Source: Maricaulis sp.
GTDB lineage: Bacteria; Pseudomonadota; Alphaproteobacteria; Caulobacterales; Maricaulaceae
Assembly: GCF_017642925.1 (NCBI RefSeq)
Contig: NZ_JAEPOL010000014.1
Location: 19,626 to 83,625, forward strand
Reading direction: 5' to 3'
Length of the DNA stretch: 64,000 nucleotides
Below, piece after piece: positions 29,746 through 37,876 of this stretch; position 1 is the first letter of the stretch; each line of letters begins with the position of its first letter. Under the pieces are notes generated by a model. That model worked only from the letters and a program-made list of their open reading frames with translations. It was not told the origin of the DNA and did no database searches. Made by a program: the position numbers and the translations under genes.

Positions 29746-30362
29746 CCCAGCAGCAGGGCCAGAATGCCGCCATGGATCCACGGCATCGGCTGATTGCCCT
29801 TTTCCATGAAGCCATGGTGCAGCACGGCCAGGATCGCGATGGGATAGATCGCCCAGTGCAGTCGCTGCCAGCGCCGGGCGCCCAGCCATCGCACCATGGC
29901 ATTGAACGAGGTAATGGCCAGCGGGATCAGGCCGACAAAGGCCGCCATGCCCAGCGTGATGTAGATCCGCTTTGCGATATCCTCCCAGAGGCCCGCAAAC
30001 ATGCCGGCAATGCTCATATTCGCCGCGATCAGGAGATCGAGCCCCAGATACGCAGCAACGTGCAGCAGGGCGTACCAGAATGCCGCCAGCCCGATCCGCC
30101 GGCGTACCTTCATGATCGGCAGCCAGCGCGTGATATCGCGGAACGGCGTCACCGCCAGCGAGATCAGGAGGATCCGCAGCGCCGTGTCGCCGAGGAAGCG
30201 GTGGGTGGTTTCGATCGGATTGAAGCCCAGGGCGTGCGGCTGACCGTTGAGCAGCATCGCCCATTGCCAGCCGAGCCAGAGCCCGGGCAGGGCCAGCAGC
30301 CAGAAGGTGAGGGGTTTCAGCCAGTGACGGCCGAAACTGCGCAGGACCGCACGCTTGGCCAT
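29688..30362 (-). CDS. msrQ: MsrQ, haem-binding membrane subunit of methionine sulfoxide reductase
   Basis: 224 residues with about six membrane segments. MsrQ passes electrons from quinones or flavin reductase to MsrP. Conserved haem-region features are ALLHVAAYLGLDL (His), RIYITLGMAAFVGLIPLAIT and the WQRLHWAIYPIAILAVLHHGFMEKG region with its histidines, written here in short form. It begins 3 bases after msrP. The start is an ATG with GAGAATCACTG upstream, within the end of msrP. Confidence 0.95.
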   Translation of the reverse strand: MAKRAVLRSFGRHWLKPLTFWLLALPGLWLGWQWAMLLNGQPHALGFNPIETTHRFLGDTALRILLISLAVTPFRDITRWLPIMKVRRRIGLAAFWYALLHVAAYLGLDLLIAANMSIAGMFAGLWEDIAKRIYITLGMAAFVGLIPLAITSFNAMVRWLGARRWQRLHWAIYPIAILAVLHHGFMEKGNQPMPWIHGGILALLLGYRLVRSARNRSRPSPAAS

Positions 30363-30365
30363 GGC

Positions 30366-31379
30366 TCAGTGATTCTCGATCAGGTCCATGCCGGCATAGA
30401 GATGCGCGACCTGTTCGGAATAGCCGTTGAACATCTCCGTCTCGCGGCGATTGAACAGATTGCCGCCGATCACGCGCTCGGTCTGCTGGCTCCAGCGCGG
30501 ATGGGCGCGGTTCGGATTGACGTTGGAATAGAAGCCGTACTCGTTGGGCGCGGCCTTGTTCCAGGCGGTTTCCGGCTGCTGGGAGACAAAGCTGATCCGG
30601 GTGATCGACTTGATCGACTTGTAGCCATACTTCCACGGCACGACGAGCCGGACCGGGGCGCCATTCTGGTTGGGCAGGACATCGCCATAGAGACCGACCG
30701 CCAGGAAGGCGAGCTCGTTCATCGCCTCATCCATGCGCAGGCCTTCGACATAGGGCCAGTCCAGCACGGGGAAACGCGTGCCGCGCATCTCGCGCCGGTC
30801 GAGATAGGTCTCGAAGGCGACATAGCGCGCGTCCGCGGTCGGTTCGAACTGCTGCAGCACGCTGGCCAGTGGTACACCGATCCAGGGGATCACCATCGAC
30901 CAGGCCTCGACGCAGCGCAGCCGGTAGATCCGTTCCTCCAGAGCGCCGAAATCGACGACGTCTTCCAGGGCGAAACGTCCCGTCCGTCCGGCATGACCGT
31001 CGACCTCGATCGACCAGGGATCGACCGACATCTCATGCGCGTGCCGGGCAGGGTCAGACTTGTCGACGCCGAACTCGTAGAAATTATTGTAGCCGGTGAC
31101 GGCATCGATGGGGGTGAGCGGATCGGGGACGCTGTAGCCGGTCTCGGCGTATTGCAGCCCGCCTGAAGCCGGTGCCGGCTGACGGGCCGCGGCTGTGCTG
31201 GAAGCCGCAGTCGCGGCGCTGGTGGAGGCCTCGGTCTCGGCCCCGCCGCAACCGACAAGACCGGTCACCGCAGCGGCACCGCCAGCCGCCATGATCTGCC
31301 GCCGGTTGATGTAGAGTGCGCGCGGCGTCACGTCCGCTTCGCGCCCCTGCCAGGGTTTGGGCTTGCGATAGAAAAACAT
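30366..31379 (-). CDS. msrP: MsrP, molybdopterin catalytic subunit of methionine sulfoxide reductase
   Basis: 337 residues. A twin-arginine leader (YINRRQIMAAGGAAAV, then LVGCGG) sends the folded Mo enzyme to the periplasm; the LVGC could also act as a lipobox. The molybdenum-ligating cysteine is in YRLRCVEAWSMVIPW near residue 155. Downstream motifs (GLRMDEAMNELAFLAVGLYG, NGAPVRLVVPWKYGYKSIK in part) match the SUOX-fold YedY family. With MsrQ it reduces oxidised methionines in periplasmic proteins. Confidence 0.96.
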   Translation of the reverse strand: MFFYRKPKPWQGREADVTPRALYINRRQIMAAGGAAAVTGLVGCGGAETEASTSAATAASSTAAARQPAPASGGLQYAETGYSVPDPLTPIDAVTGYNNFYEFGVDKSDPARHAHEMSVDPWSIEVDGHAGRTGRFALEDVVDFGALEERIYRLRCVEAWSMVIPWIGVPLASVLQQFEPTADARYVAFETYLDRREMRGTRFPVLDWPYVEGLRMDEAMNELAFLAVGLYGDVLPNQNGAPVRLVVPWKYGYKSIKSITRISFVSQQPETAWNKAAPNEYGFYSNVNPNRAHPRWSQQTERVIGGNLFNRRETEMFNGYSEQVAHLYAGMDLIENH

Positions 31380-31557
31380 GGCTTCGATCCACAGCTAGCG
31401 TTGTCGATCCTGATAATAGGGCGCAAACGCGCCGCGTCTTCCCGGTCCACGCGATCGTGATGAGGATGTCAGGCCATCGTGCGGCCCGAATGCCGGATGG
31501 CTTGACGCCGGGACCGGCTTGAGACCAGTTGATGCAGACAGCAGATCGATCGGTGCC

Positions 31558-33102
31558 ATGCCCCGCCAGACTTCCCGCTCCGCCCTCAATGTCCGCAATG
31601 CCACCTTGCAGGACATCCCCGGTATCGTCGCGCTTTCCGGCAAGGTCTATCCCGTCATGGGGGCCTATTCGGAAAGCGAGATCCAGGGTCAGCTCATCAA
31701 TTTTCCCGAAGGCCAGGTCGTCGTCGAATACGAGGGCGAGGTGGTCGGCTATGCGGCCAGTTTCATGATCGACGAGGCTGCAGCGCTGTCTCCGCACACC
31801 TGGGATGCGATCACGGGCAACGGCTATGCCTCGCGGCACAATCCGAAGGGCGACTGGCTCTACGGCATGGAAATCTGCGTTGATCCGGACCGACGGCGTC
31901 TGCGTATCGGACAACGCCTTTATGATGCCCGGCGTGAACTGGCCGAACGGCTGGAACTCAAGGGCATCGTGTTCGGCGGCCGGATGCCGCACTGGAAACG
32001 GCGGCGCAAGCAGTATTCGACGCCGAAGGCCTATCTCGCGGCCGTGATGGCCCAGGAAGTCGCCGATCCGGTGATCCGCTTCCAGACCCGTATGGGGTTC
32101 GAGCCGATCGGTGTGCTCAAGGCCTACCTGCCGTCGGACCGGGAATCCGGCGGCTACGCCACCCACATGGTCTGGCGCAATCCCTATGCGATCGAGCAGA
32201 CCAAAAGCGAAAGCGCGCCACCGGGATCGAAGGATGTCGTGCGCGTCGCGACCGTACAGTTCCAGCAGCGCCGCGTGTCGAGCTTCGAGGAATTCATCGG
32301 CAATATCGAATACTTCGTCTCGGTGACCTCGGATTATCGCTCCGATTTCGTGGTCTTCCCCGAACTCTTCACGCTGCAGCTCCTCGCCCTGGAGGAGACG
32401 CGCCTGACGCATGCCCAGTCGATCGAGCGGCTCACCGAGTACACGCCGCGCTTCGTCGAGGAGATGCGGCAGATGGCTATCAGCTACAACATCAACATCA
32501 TCGGCGGCTCGCACCCGACCCGCACCGATGACGGGGACATTCAGAACGTCGCCTATGTCTTCCTGCGCGACGGGTCCGTGCACGCCCAGGAGAAGATCCA
32601 CCCGACACCGTCGGAACGGCACTGGTGGAATATCAAGGGCGGCGACCAGCTCGGCACGATCCAGACCGATTGCGGTCCGGTGGGCATCCTCATCTGTTAC
32701 GACAGTGAATTCCCCGAGCTTGCCCGCAAGCTGGCGGATGAGGGCGCGAAAATCTTCTTCGTACCGTTCTGCACCGATAACCGGCAGGGCTATATGCGGG
32801 TGCGCTACTGCTCCCAGGCCCGGGCCATCGAAAACCAGTGCTATGTCGTGATGTCCGGCAATGTGGGAAATCTGCCGGGTGTGGAAAACATGGACATCCA
32901 GTACGCCAAGTCTTGTATCCTGACGCCGTGCGACTTCAACTTTGCCCGCGACGGGATCGCTGAGGAATGTTCGGAAAATGTCGAGACGGTCTCGATCGCC
33001 GATCTCGATCTGACCGACCTCGACTGGGCCCGCCAGGAAGGCACGGTGCGCAATCTGCGTGATCGCCGCTTCGACCTCTACGCCATCCGATGGAAGCGGT
33101 AG
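31558..33102 (+). CDS. GNAT acetyltransferase-nitrilase (carbon-nitrogen hydrolase) fusion
   Basis: About 514 residues from the ATG at 31558; a TTG 39 bases earlier is possible and neither has a strong RBS. The first 200 residues are a GNAT fold (NATLQDIPGIVALSGKVYP; acetyl-CoA loop region DPDRRRLRIGQRLYDAR). From about 230 comes a nitrilase-superfamily domain with the full catalytic triad: Glu in VVFPELFTLQ (about 267), Lys in AQEKIHPTPSE (about 346) and Cys in ILICYDSEFPE (about 380). Such enzymes hydrolyse amides. The gene overlaps the next GNAT gene by 13 bases and belongs to the peptide-ligase operon. Confidence 0.92.
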   Translation: MPRQTSRSALNVRNATLQDIPGIVALSGKVYPVMGAYSESEIQGQLINFPEGQVVVEYEGEVVGYAASFMIDEAAALSPHTWDAITGNGYASRHNPKGDWLYGMEICVDPDRRRLRIGQRLYDARRELAERLELKGIVFGGRMPHWKRRRKQYSTPKAYLAAVMAQEVADPVIRFQTRMGFEPIGVLKAYLPSDRESGGYATHMVWRNPYAIEQTKSESAPPGSKDVVRVATVQFQQRRVSSFEEFIGNIEYFVSVTSDYRSDFVVFPELFTLQLLALEETRLTHAQSIERLTEYTPRFVEEMRQMAISYNINIIGGSHPTRTDDGDIQNVAYVFLRDGSVHAQEKIHPTPSERHWWNIKGGDQLGTIQTDCGPVGILICYDSEFPELARKLADEGAKIFFVPFCTDNRQGYMRVRYCSQARAIENQCYVVMSGNVGNLPGVENMDIQYAKSCILTPCDFNFARDGIAEECSENVETVSIADLDLTDLDWARQEGTVRNLRDRRFDLYAIRWKR

Positions 33103-33572
33103 CCGTCCGCGAAGCTGGCCGGGACGACCTCCCGGCAATCGACGCGATCGAAGCAGCCAGCTTCGACCGCGACCGTTTTCCGCGGCGCAATCTCGCCCGG
33201 ATGCTCAAGGGCGGACGGACCCGCTTTTTCCTGGCGGACGAAGGTGCGGGATATCTCGCGCTGAGTTTGCGGCGCGGTGCGCGCAGCGGACGAATCTATT
33301 CCCTGGCAGTCCATCCGGGTGCGCGTGGTCGGGGAATTGCGAGTGCCCTGATCGAGGCTGCGAGAACCAAGGCGCGGTCGGAGAGACTGCGTTCGCTGCG
33401 CCTTGAGGTCCGGGAGAGCAATCTGGCTGCACGCCGGCTCTATGAGCGCGAAGGATTTTGCTTGCGCGAGCGGCGTCCGGCCTATTACGAGGACGGCGAA
33501 GCGGCCCTGCAACTCGAAGCGCTCCTTGAACCTCAGGAGCCGGCACGGACCCGGGAGACACCGATCTCGTGA
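33090..33572 (+). CDS. RimI-like GNAT N-acetyltransferase
   Basis: 160 residues. Motif A is seen as IYSLAVHPGARGRGIASALIEAA (cited here in part: VHPGARGRGIASAL), and motif B as LRLEVRESNLAARRLYEREGF. The C-terminus contains YYEDGEAALQLEALL, a signature of GNATs that travel with RLAN/RimK ligases. In many gammaproteobacterial relatives this GNAT is fused to a C39-like peptidase; here the protein ends right after the GNAT. It overlaps both neighbours (13 bases upstream, GTGA downstream). Confidence 0.88.
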   Translation: MEAVAVREAGRDDLPAIDAIEAASFDRDRFPRRNLARMLKGGRTRFFLADEGAGYLALSLRRGARSGRIYSLAVHPGARGRGIASALIEAARTKARSERLRSLRLEVRESNLAARRLYEREGFCLRERRPAYYEDGEAALQLEALLEPQEPARTRETPIS

Positions 33573-35059
33573 GCGACTGGCTCATTCTCGTCGAACACGC
33601 CACCGACGTGGCGCAGCACGAAACGCCGCACAAGGTTCTGCGTGTGCGGGATTATCTGGCGAACCCGCGGCTCTTCATGTCGCGCCGTCCCAATATCATC
33701 AATCTCGCCCGGTCCTATGCCTACCAGTCCAACGGCTATTACGCGTCGCTGCTGGCCGAGGCGCGCGGCCACCGGATCGTGCCGACGGCCCAGTCGATGG
33801 TCGAGCTGTCGCGCAAGACGCTCTACGCCCAGGCACTGCCGGAACTCGATGCGGCCCTGGCGCGTGAGACCGAAGGACGGAACATGCCGGCCGGCCCACT
33901 CCTTGTGGCCTTTGGGCGCGTGCATGAACCGGGACTGAAACGGTTCGGGCGGCTGCTGTTCGACTGGTTCCGGGTCCCCGTGCTTGAAGTTAGCCTCAAT
34001 CCGGGCGGCCGGATCGAGCGGATTCGTCCGGTCCCGCCCAACACGCTGAAAGGCGAGGCGCGGGACTTTTTCCTCGAGAGCCTTGACGCCCATACGGGCC
34101 GGGCCTGGACGGCCCAGAAGGACCGGGTGCCGGCGCGCTGGTCCTTGGCCGTGCTGGCCGATCCAAAGGAAGCCCTGCCGCCCTCGAGCCCGGCCTCGCT
34201 GAAACGCCTCGCAGCGGTTGCAGCAAAAATGGGTGTCGAAGTCGCGCCCATCGGGCCGAATGACCTTTCCAGCCTCGCGGAATACGACGCGCTGTTCATC
34301 CGGGCGACGACGGCGATCGACAATTACACCTACCGCTTTGCACGGCGGGCTGAACAGGAAGGCATGCCGGTCATCGATGACACGGCTTCGATGATCCGCT
34401 GCACCAACAAGGTCTTCCTGAAAGAGCTGATGGAGCTGGGCGGTGTGCCGTGTCCACGCACTGAAGTGCTGGACGAAAACCAGTCCCTGGACGGGCTGAT
34501 CGAGCGGCTGGGCAGCCCGGTCGTTCTGAAGGCACCGGATGGCTCCTTCAGCCGCTCGGTCCACAAGGTCGCCAACGAAGCCGAGCTGAAGGAACGCGCC
34601 AAGGCGCTGTTCAAGGACACGGCCCTGATCATCGCCCAAGAATACATGCCGACCGCCTATGACTGGCGGGTCGGCGTACTGGATGGCAAACCCCTCTATG
34701 CCTGCAAGTACAAGATGGCGCGCGGCCACTGGCAGATCATCAAGCATGGCGAGGGCGGCAAGGTGACCGAAGGCGGTTCGGAGACCGTTGCCGTCGAGAA
34801 TGCTCCGGCCGAGGTGATTGATGTCGCCGTAAAGGCGGCCCGCATGATCGGGCAGGGGCTTTACGGCATTGATCTCAAGCAGAACGACCGCGGCGTCTTT
34901 GTCATCGAGGTCAATGACAACCCCAATCTCGACGGAGAGGTGGAAGGCCTGGTGCTCAAGGACGCGCTCTGGCAGTCCATCATCAGCTGGTTCGCAGACC
35001 GCCTGGAGCGCCGCATCGGTGGCGTGCCGGGCCAGGCCGGGCGGGACGCGGGAGTCTGA
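33569..35059 (+). CDS. RimK-like ATP-grasp ligase with RLAN domain
   Basis: 496 residues starting at a GTG that overlaps the GNAT stop (GTGA). The N-terminal RLAN region (about 1-140) contains YLANPRLFMSRRPNIINLAR and YAYQSNGYYASLLAEARGH. The ATP-grasp module (about 270-480) has the typical parts: DDTASMIRCTNKVFLKELM, VLKAPDGSFSRSVHKV, the EYMPTAYDWRVGVLDG loop, and metal ligands in FVIEVNDNPNLDGE. ATP-grasp ligases of this type join an amino group to a carboxylate, for example adding glutamates. Together with the GNAT and nitrilase proteins this suggests a small peptide or amide product. Confidence 0.9.
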   Translation: MSDWLILVEHATDVAQHETPHKVLRVRDYLANPRLFMSRRPNIINLARSYAYQSNGYYASLLAEARGHRIVPTAQSMVELSRKTLYAQALPELDAALARETEGRNMPAGPLLVAFGRVHEPGLKRFGRLLFDWFRVPVLEVSLNPGGRIERIRPVPPNTLKGEARDFFLESLDAHTGRAWTAQKDRVPARWSLAVLADPKEALPPSSPASLKRLAAVAAKMGVEVAPIGPNDLSSLAEYDALFIRATTAIDNYTYRFARRAEQEGMPVIDDTASMIRCTNKVFLKELMELGGVPCPRTEVLDENQSLDGLIERLGSPVVLKAPDGSFSRSVHKVANEAELKERAKALFKDTALIIAQEYMPTAYDWRVGVLDGKPLYACKYKMARGHWQIIKHGEGGKVTEGGSETVAVENAPAEVIDVAVKAARMIGQGLYGIDLKQNDRGVFVIEVNDNPNLDGEVEGLVLKDALWQSIISWFADRLERRIGGVPGQAGRDAGV

Positions 35060-35063
35060 CGCA

Positions 35064-35444
35064 ATGTCTTACGAAGGTCGCTGTCATTGCGGGCGCGTGG
35101 GCTGGACGCTGAACGCCGAGCCGCAATGGCTGACCCGCTGTAATTGCTCCTATTGCCGGCGCAGCGGGGCGCTCTGGGCCCATGCGAGCCAGGCCGAGAT
35201 CAGCGTGCATGGATATCCCGCCGACAGGATCCACTACACGCACGGCGAGGCAATGCTCGCCTTCGTGTCATGCCGGCATTGCGGCTGCACGACACACTGG
35301 GAGAACCTGTCCGCGGGCTCCGATGGCCAGAAGCCGGAAGAGACGCGTATGGCTGTCAACGCCGCCATGTCGGATCCCGACCAGATTTCGCATCTGCGAA
35401 TCCGTCACTTCGACGGCGCCGACAGCTGGGACTTTCTCGATTAG
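35064..35444 (+). CDS. GFA (glutathione-dependent formaldehyde-activating) family protein
   Basis: 126 residues from the ATG at 35064, four bases after the ligase stop. Zinc-binding cysteines are arranged as in the GFA/Mss4-like fold: GRCHCGRVGW, TRCNCSYCRRSG and SCRHCGCTTHW. Family members are zinc proteins; formaldehyde-glutathione chemistry has been shown for few, and most are uncharacterised. Tight spacing makes it the likely fourth gene of the ligase operon, so it may act on the same pathway. It is tail-to-tail with the entericidin genes. Confidence 0.88.
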   Translation: MSYEGRCHCGRVGWTLNAEPQWLTRCNCSYCRRSGALWAHASQAEISVHGYPADRIHYTHGEAMLAFVSCRHCGCTTHWENLSAGSDGQKPEETRMAVNAAMSDPDQISHLRIRHFDGADSWDFLD

Positions 35445-35450
35445 CGGTGC

Positions 35451-35582
35451 TTATTGGTCCGCGGCGTCCTGGACCGCTTCACCCGCATCCTCGACGTCTT
35501 CTCCGGCGCCGTGAACGGTGTTGCAGGCGGCCAGCGAAAGCGTGGTCAGCGCAAGAAGAAGGCCGGTCACAAGGTTTTTCAT
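35451..35582 (-). CDS. Entericidin-type small lipoprotein (copy 1)
   Basis: 43 residues from the ATG at 35582. A short lysine-bearing leader ends in the lipobox LSLAAC (Cys at residue 20), followed by NTVHGAGEDVEDAGEAVQD. This CNT-x-x-G-x-G-x-D-V pattern is the entericidin A/B signature, small envelope lipoproteins linked to stress responses. A second copy lies 112 bases upstream on the same strand. A sigma-EcfG-like promoter (GGAAC-N17-CGTA) lies 37-62 bases upstream of the start. Confidence 0.88.
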   Translation of the reverse strand: MKNLVTGLLLALTTLSLAACNTVHGAGEDVEDAGEAVQDAADQ

Positions 35583-35618
35583 CGCAACAATCTCCATTTG
35601 CAGAACGTGTGCAGGAGA

Positions 35619-35644
35619 TACGCATAAGTGCAGGAAAGGGTTCC
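35619..35644 (-). promoter_or_regulatory. Sigma-EcfG-like promoter before entericidin copy 1
   Basis: Reading the minus strand, GGAAC (35644-35640), 17 bases, CGTA (35622-35619). The alphaproteobacterial general-stress consensus is GGAAC-N16/17-CGTT, so there is one mismatch. Transcription would begin about 30 bases before the ATG. Stress-regulated entericidins are known in related bacteria, which fits. Confidence 0.45.
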
Positions 35645-35693
35645 ACACCCCGTCCCGAAACCTTGTGAGGACCTGTTGGTTTGCCGGCAGTGC

Positions 35694-35822
35694 CTAGCTT
35701 GATGCGTCCTGGACGGCCTCGCCGGCGCGTTCGACATCCTGTCCGATACCGCGGATGGTGTTGCAGGCAGCAAGCGAGAGGGCAGTCAGGGCGATCAGGA
35801 CGCCGGTAGCGAGCTTTTTCAC
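35694..35822 (-). CDS. Entericidin-type small lipoprotein (copy 2)
   Basis: 42 residues from a GTG at 35822 with AGAGGAAA seven to eight bases upstream. It reads (M)KKLATGVLIALTALSLAAC, then NTIRGIGQDVERAGEAVQD and two serines. The lipobox and the CNT-x-x-G-x-G-x-D-V-x-x-A-G-E-A-V-Q-D segment match copy 1 closely, so the pair arose by tandem duplication. No EcfG-type site was found in front of this copy; the upstream GCTAGTCT may be a housekeeping -10. Confidence 0.85.
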   Translation of the reverse strand: MKKLATGVLIALTALSLAACNTIRGIGQDVERAGEAVQDASS

Positions 35823-35897
35823 GGGGCGATTTCCTCTTTGGAACACAAGGGAAGACTAGCATGCACGGGCCGGTTGAAAAGCCGGATACGCGCGGTT

Positions 35898-37004
35898 TCA
35901 CGATGCGATGAAAACCTGGTCCTGTTGGCGCAGCCGCGTATCGGTCTCGCAACGGGAAAACCAGGCCAGCTCGGGGGCGCTGCCATCGAAACGCGGAGCG
36001 AAGCGGCGTCCGCCCGCTCCTTCCAGGCTGCGAAGGTCGCAGCCGGAAAAGCGAGCATGAGCGAGTTTGCAGTTCCGGAAGGACGCGCCGCGCAGGTCGG
36101 CGCCAGTAAAGTCGGCATCGCGCAAATCGGCGCCATCGAAGACGGCTCCAATCAGCCGGGCGCCGGTAAACGGGACGCCCACAGCACAACAGTTCCTGAA
36201 AGACGCACCAGCCAGAGCGGTTCCAGAGAAGTCGCGACCGCAAACGCGGACATCTTCGCCATCGAAGCGTGGAACTGCGCCCTCGCGCCCCTGGGTTAGG
36301 GTCCACAGATTGCCAGCGCGGATGCGGTCCTGCAGGCCGGGTCGGGCGTCGCGCGCCTCGGGTGTCGGATCCCGCAAGGCGCCAGACAGGGCGTTGGCGT
36401 CCAGTCGGGTATTCGCAAGTGACACGCCGGTCATGATGGCGCCGTCGAAACGGGCACCCAGAAGGTTGGCGCCGCTGAGATCGGCCTCCGAAAGAATGGC
36501 ATCCGAGAAGTCAGCCCCCTGAAGCCGTGCACCATTGAGGCGCGCGCCCTTCAACGAACAGTGTGAGAAATCCACGCTGGCGACCGGGCCATTCTGTCCG
36601 CCATGCAATTGACGGTCATTGTGGACGACATGGCGGACGAACCGCTCTTCTTCGTCAATGCGGGCCAGTTCCGCACTCCGGAAGTCGGCCTCATCAAGCC
36701 GAGCGCCGTTCAGGCGTGTTCCTCGCAGGGATACGCCCCGCAGGTCGGCCCGGCCCAGATCGCTGCCGCGAAAATCGCATCGCTCAAGCCGCGAGCAATA
36801 GAATGATGCAAAGCGCAGATCGCTCTCGGCAAAACGGCCGCCCGACAGATCGCAGCCAATGAACTGGATTCCCTCTAGTTTCCGGCGAAGCAGGCGCAGG
36901 TCGCTAAGCGTGCCAAAACGGAAGACGGCGCGACATCCTCCAGGAACACCCTGCACGAAGTCTTCATGTGCCGCGATCAGTTCCTCATTGGAGGTATGCC
37001 CCAT
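35898..37004 (-). CDS. Pentapeptide-repeat protein B
   Basis: 368 residues from the ATG at 37004; the frame is open to a TTG at 37037. The N-terminus (MGHTSNEELIAAHEDFVQG, then CRAVFRFGTLSDLRLLRRK) precedes pentapeptide repeats such as DLSGGRFAESDLRFAS and GARLNGARLQGADFSDA. A non-repeat break (DEEERFVRHVVHNDRQ, about 115-135) and an ALSGAL motif match protein A at 7514-8800. Unlike A, B continues after ALSGAL with an additional module (TLTQGREGAVPRFDGEDVR) and more repeats. Cytoplasmic, function unknown. Confidence 0.85.
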   Translation of the reverse strand: MGHTSNEELIAAHEDFVQGVPGGCRAVFRFGTLSDLRLLRRKLEGIQFIGCDLSGGRFAESDLRFASFYCSRLERCDFRGSDLGRADLRGVSLRGTRLNGARLDEADFRSAELARIDEEERFVRHVVHNDRQLHGGQNGPVASVDFSHCSLKGARLNGARLQGADFSDAILSEADLSGANLLGARFDGAIMTGVSLANTRLDANALSGALRDPTPEARDARPGLQDRIRAGNLWTLTQGREGAVPRFDGEDVRVCGRDFSGTALAGASFRNCCAVGVPFTGARLIGAVFDGADLRDADFTGADLRGASFRNCKLAHARFSGCDLRSLEGAGGRRFAPRFDGSAPELAWFSRCETDTRLRQQDQVFIAS

Positions 37005-37213
37005 GTCCCGTCGGTCCCGCTTCTTTGCATCTGTCAAACCTGTGCGGCCAAGCTTAAAATCGGGTCAAGCCCGGGCTGTTTCCTGCTGATATTGCGGCAT
37101 AATTTATTAGGCGAGCGCGTGTCGATCGAGGACGAACGCAAGGCGGTCAAGCGCGCCGACGCGGACGCGCTCACGGTCTAGGCAGTCCCTGTGCCGCCTG
37201 CTATTCCCGCCGG

Positions 37214-37876
37214 ATGACGGCGTTCCGCGAATACGAAAAATGGGCGTTCACCGCGACGGGCGGTGATGACGCGCCCGTCTTTCCCGATGGTTGTCGCGAC
37301 GTCCTCGTGATCGAGACGCGGGCCGGTCCGCCGCGCATTGTTCTGACCGATCACGACCTCGTGCCGCGGCAGGTTCAACTGATAGCGGGAACACACATCA
37401 CCGGCTACCGGCTTCGTCCCGGTTCGCAACTCGATCCGGGCGCTCTGGACGCCATTGCAAGACAGCCCGGCGATGCAGAGACCATACTCACGGCAAGCCT
37501 GCGCGATCCCGACGATCTCGGCGATGCAATCCTGGCGCTGACCCGGCCGGGGGCCAGCCTTGGATCCGTGGCCGCAGCGGCCGGCGTATCGGAACGCACC
37601 CTGCAGCGGCGATTTCGCGAATTCGATCTGCCTGCGCCCGACTATTGGCGCCTGCTGGCGCGGGCACGCCGCGCCGCGCAATCCTTCGCGTCGGCATGCA
37701 CGCTGGCCGACATTGCCGGTGAAAACGGCTATGCCGACCAGGCCCACATAACGCGCGAATGCCTGCGCTGGTTCGGGGCGACGCCGGCCAGGCTGCGCGG
37801 GGATCCGCGCCGTCTTGGGTTGATATCTCAGCCGGCGCTGGGCAACTGGACCGCAGAACAGATCTCCACCAGATAA
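37214..37876 (+). CDS. AraC-family transcriptional regulator
   Basis: 220 residues from the ATG at 37214. The N-terminal half (FREYEKWAFTATGGDD, VFPDGCRDVLVI) resembles the sensory domain of AraC regulators with a DUF6597-like N-terminus. The C-terminal double HTH has SLGSVAAAAGVSERTLQRRF and CTLADIAGENGYADQAHITR with the WFGATPARLRGD ending. The gene's last 49 bases overlap the end of the convergent VOC gene, a likely but unproven regulatory partner. Confidence 0.9.
   Translation: MTAFREYEKWAFTATGGDDAPVFPDGCRDVLVIETRAGPPRIVLTDHDLVPRQVQLIAGTHITGYRLRPGSQLDPGALDAIARQPGDAETILTASLRDPDDLGDAILALTRPGASLGSVAAAAGVSERTLQRRFREFDLPAPDYWRLLARARRAAQSFASACTLADIAGENGYADQAHITRECLRWFGATPARLRGDPRRLGLISQPALGNWTAEQISTR

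Noticed and set aside
31084..33138. 684-aa minus-strand frame opposite the GNAT-nitrilase gene
   Set aside because: The plus-strand protein has complete catalytic motifs; the antisense frame has no recognisable domain.
37119..37181. Short plus-strand frame ending SIEDERKAVKRADADALTV before the AraC gene
   Set aside because: It could be a 20-30 aa peptide or a remnant of a lost gene, but there is no RBS and no family match, so it was not called.
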